Below, one piece after another: positions 62,738 to 64,000 of a DNA stretch of 64,000 nt (positions are counted from its first letter, which is position 1; each line of letters starts with the position of its first letter). Origin of the DNA: Nostoc sp. TCL26-01. GTDB lineage: Bacteria; Cyanobacteriota; Cyanobacteriia; Cyanobacteriales; Nostocaceae. The position numbers and the translations under genes were made by a program. The notes beneath the pieces were generated by a model. It ran no database searches. It had not been told where the DNA came from and saw only the letters and a program-made list of their open reading frames with translations. Location: assembly GCF_013393945.1 (NCBI RefSeq), contig NZ_CP040297.1, forward strand, positions 3,054,804-3,118,803, in the 5' to 3' direction.

Positions 62738-64000
62738 CTACTCTACATTGCCACTACGCTGTAACTGAGATGTAGAATCGATATTAATGGTTTGACGCAG
62801 GTTGCCTGTTAAATCAGAGTTTTCCACTGTACCTAAACCATTTTCATGAACGTATAAAGCATTATATTTATTTTTATTAATTCGGCACTGGCGAATTAGG
62901 GGATTACCACCTTCTCTAATCTCTACTCCAGATAAAGCATTATTGTAGATATCACAATCTTCAATTGTTCCCCGACCTTTCTTATGAATTAATAGTCCCC
63001 CACCCTGTTTACTATCATAAATTTTGCATCGTTGAATGGTGGGATTACTATCTTCCTTAATTTCGATACCTGATAGGGTATTGTTGAAAATCTCGCAATC
63101 TTCCACAGTTCCCAAACCTCGTTCTCGGATGAGAAGACCACCTTCTTTACCATCATGAATTTTGCAACGACGAATTACAGGTTGAGCATTGGTGTCAATC
63201 GTAATTTCTGTGGTTGTATTCCTGAAAATATCACAATCTTCGATGATTCCTCGGCCGTTGTCGTAAATATAAATACCACTTTGTTTACTATCGTGGATTT
63301 GACATTGTTGAATGGTTGGGTTAGCTGTAGAGCCATGAATAGCGACACTAGATAATGAATCAGATGTAATATCACAGTCTGCTAAAATTGCTTGTCCTTG
63401 GGGAATATTCACAGCAAAATATTGCTGGTTTTGTTCTCCAGCTCGACAACGTAAAGTTAAACCTCTAACTTCGGCGTTATCAGTTTGCATAAGTAAGCAA
63501 CTTGCGTCTGTACTTTCAACAATAATTTCTGCTTTTGCACCATCACCAACAATGGTTAATTTTTTGTCTACCACCAGACTTTCTTGATAAACCCCTGGAC
63601 GCACAAGAATGCGTGTACCTGGTTGAGCATTATTAATCGCTTCAGTGATGGTTTTGTAATCTCCACCACCCAATTTAGACACAACTAAAGTTGATTTTGG
63701 CAGTAATTGAGAAAGAACTGCTGCACCAGCTAACCCCAGGGTACTAAAACCCACTATCTTAAATATGCGTCGTCTTGTCCATGCTTTTGGCTTTGGTGGT
63801 GGCGGTGGTGGCGGTGGCGGTGGAAATGGTTGGGTAACTTGGTCAATCTCTGCCAACCGTTGTAAAATTACTTGGGTATTTTGTGGGCGCTGATGAGGTA
63901 AACGCGCCATCATTTGATCGAGTAAATCTGCAAACTGGGGAGAGATATTGGTGGGATGGGTTTTGCTTTGCTTGAGGTAATCACGCCAGTTTAACTCATC
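62738..64000 (-). CDS. Ser/Thr kinase fused to right-handed beta-helix, 5' end cut by window
   Basis: The open frame runs off the right edge. The first visible residues (ISPQFADLLDQMMARLPHQR) are the last helix of a Hanks-type kinase domain. Then come a proline run (FPPPPPPPPPPKPKAW), one membrane segment (about residues 80-100, IVGFSTLGLAGAAVLSQLLP) and a roughly 300-residue NosD/pectate-lyase-like beta-helix of repeated C(R/D)I(F/Y)xNxxSGIEI units. This layout means cytosolic kinase, membrane pass and external beta-helix, probably a sugar-binding or wall-sensing receptor kinase. Confidence 0.85.
   Translation of the reverse strand, partial: DELNWRDYLKQSKTHPTNISPQFADLLDQMMARLPHQRPQNTQVILQRLAEIDQVTQPFPPPPPPPPPPKPKAWTRRRIFKIVGFSTLGLAGAAVLSQLLPKSTLVVSKLGGGDYKTITEAINNAQPGTRILVRPGVYQESLVVDKKLTIVGDGAKAEIIVESTDASCLLMQTDNAEVRGLTLRCRAGEQNQQYFAVNIPQGQAILADCDITSDSLSSVAIHGSTANPTIQQCQIHDSKQSGIYIYDNGRGIIEDCDIFRNTTTEITIDTNAQPVIRRCKIHDGKEGGLLIRERGLGTVEDCEIFNNTLSGIEIKEDSNPTIQRCKIYDSKQGGGLLIHKKGRGTIEDCDIYNNALSGVEIREGGNPLIRQCRINKNKYNALYVHENGLGTVENSDLTGNLRQTINIDSTSQLQRSGNVE

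Overview
The window looks like chromosomal DNA from a filamentous, heterocystous-type cyanobacterium (Nostocales). The signs are many GCGATCGC (HIP1) palindromes, heptamer repeats of the ATTAGTC kind, a CpcT/CpeT-type bilin lyase, a cyanophycinase-like S51 peptidase, tandem Ser/Thr kinases, a caspase/STAND/WD40 giant protein and many small mobile repeats. I cannot name the species from sequence alone.

Bases 1-17400 are a defence island built around a type III-B (Cmr) CRISPR-Cas system. It has an HD-less Cas10/Cmr2, Cmr3, Cmr4, a Cmr5-like small subunit, a single protein fusing Cmr6-like and Cmr1-like RAMP domains, and a CARF-HEPN ancillary RNase. A CRISPR array of 18 repeats follows, then a WYL-domain CRISPR-associated protein, an M48 membrane protease, a reverse transcriptase, Cas1, Cas2 and a second array of 10 repeats. 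RT and Cas1 lie in adjacent frames joined at a run of nine A, so an RT-Cas1 fusion can be rebuilt by a single -1 slip. The two arrays have different repeat bodies but the same last 12 bases, which include the crRNA 5' handle. No cas6 is visible. The second array runs straight into the 3' remnant of an Rpn-type nuclease gene, followed by a 209-bp MITE.

Bases 17575-22302 hold a LabA-like NYN protein and then a small operon resembling bacterial ubiquitin-like conjugation systems: a small coiled-coil membrane protein, a 74-residue beta-grasp protein ending in Arg-Leu-Gly, a Prok-E2-like protein, and a JAB (JAMM)-E1 (ThiF) fusion. The E2-like gene is split by an IS of the ISKra4 type (1173 bp, 18-bp inverted ends, 8-bp target duplication). 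That IS itself uses a T TTT TTA -1 frameshift signal. Downstream come a secreted protein, a fragment of a dynamin-like GTPase and two paralogous Ser/Thr kinases, one with ankyrin repeats. A 1738-residue caspase-STAND-WD40 protein is encoded on the minus strand.

Bases 33400-64000 are mostly housekeeping: an SMR transporter, Hsp20, ribosomal proteins L35 and L20, a solute-binding protein, TPR proteins, an FMN reductase, tRNA-Cys(GCA), a metallophosphoesterase, CpcT and peroxiredoxins. A cobalamin block follows (CobL, a methyltransferase, a B12 riboswitch, a CobG-CobH fusion, CobI), then a histidine kinase, LepA, a GT4 glycosyltransferase, an S51 peptidase, a cysteine desulfurase and two paralogous DUF proteins. 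One of those paralogs is broken by a second, same-length copy of the 209-bp MITE, which gives the remaining part a new start codon. The right edge cuts a kinase-beta-helix fusion gene.

Small non-autonomous repeats are a theme. At least four families with inverted ends occur. Related low-complexity repeat DNA also lies in frame inside the caspase-STAND protein and inside CobG.
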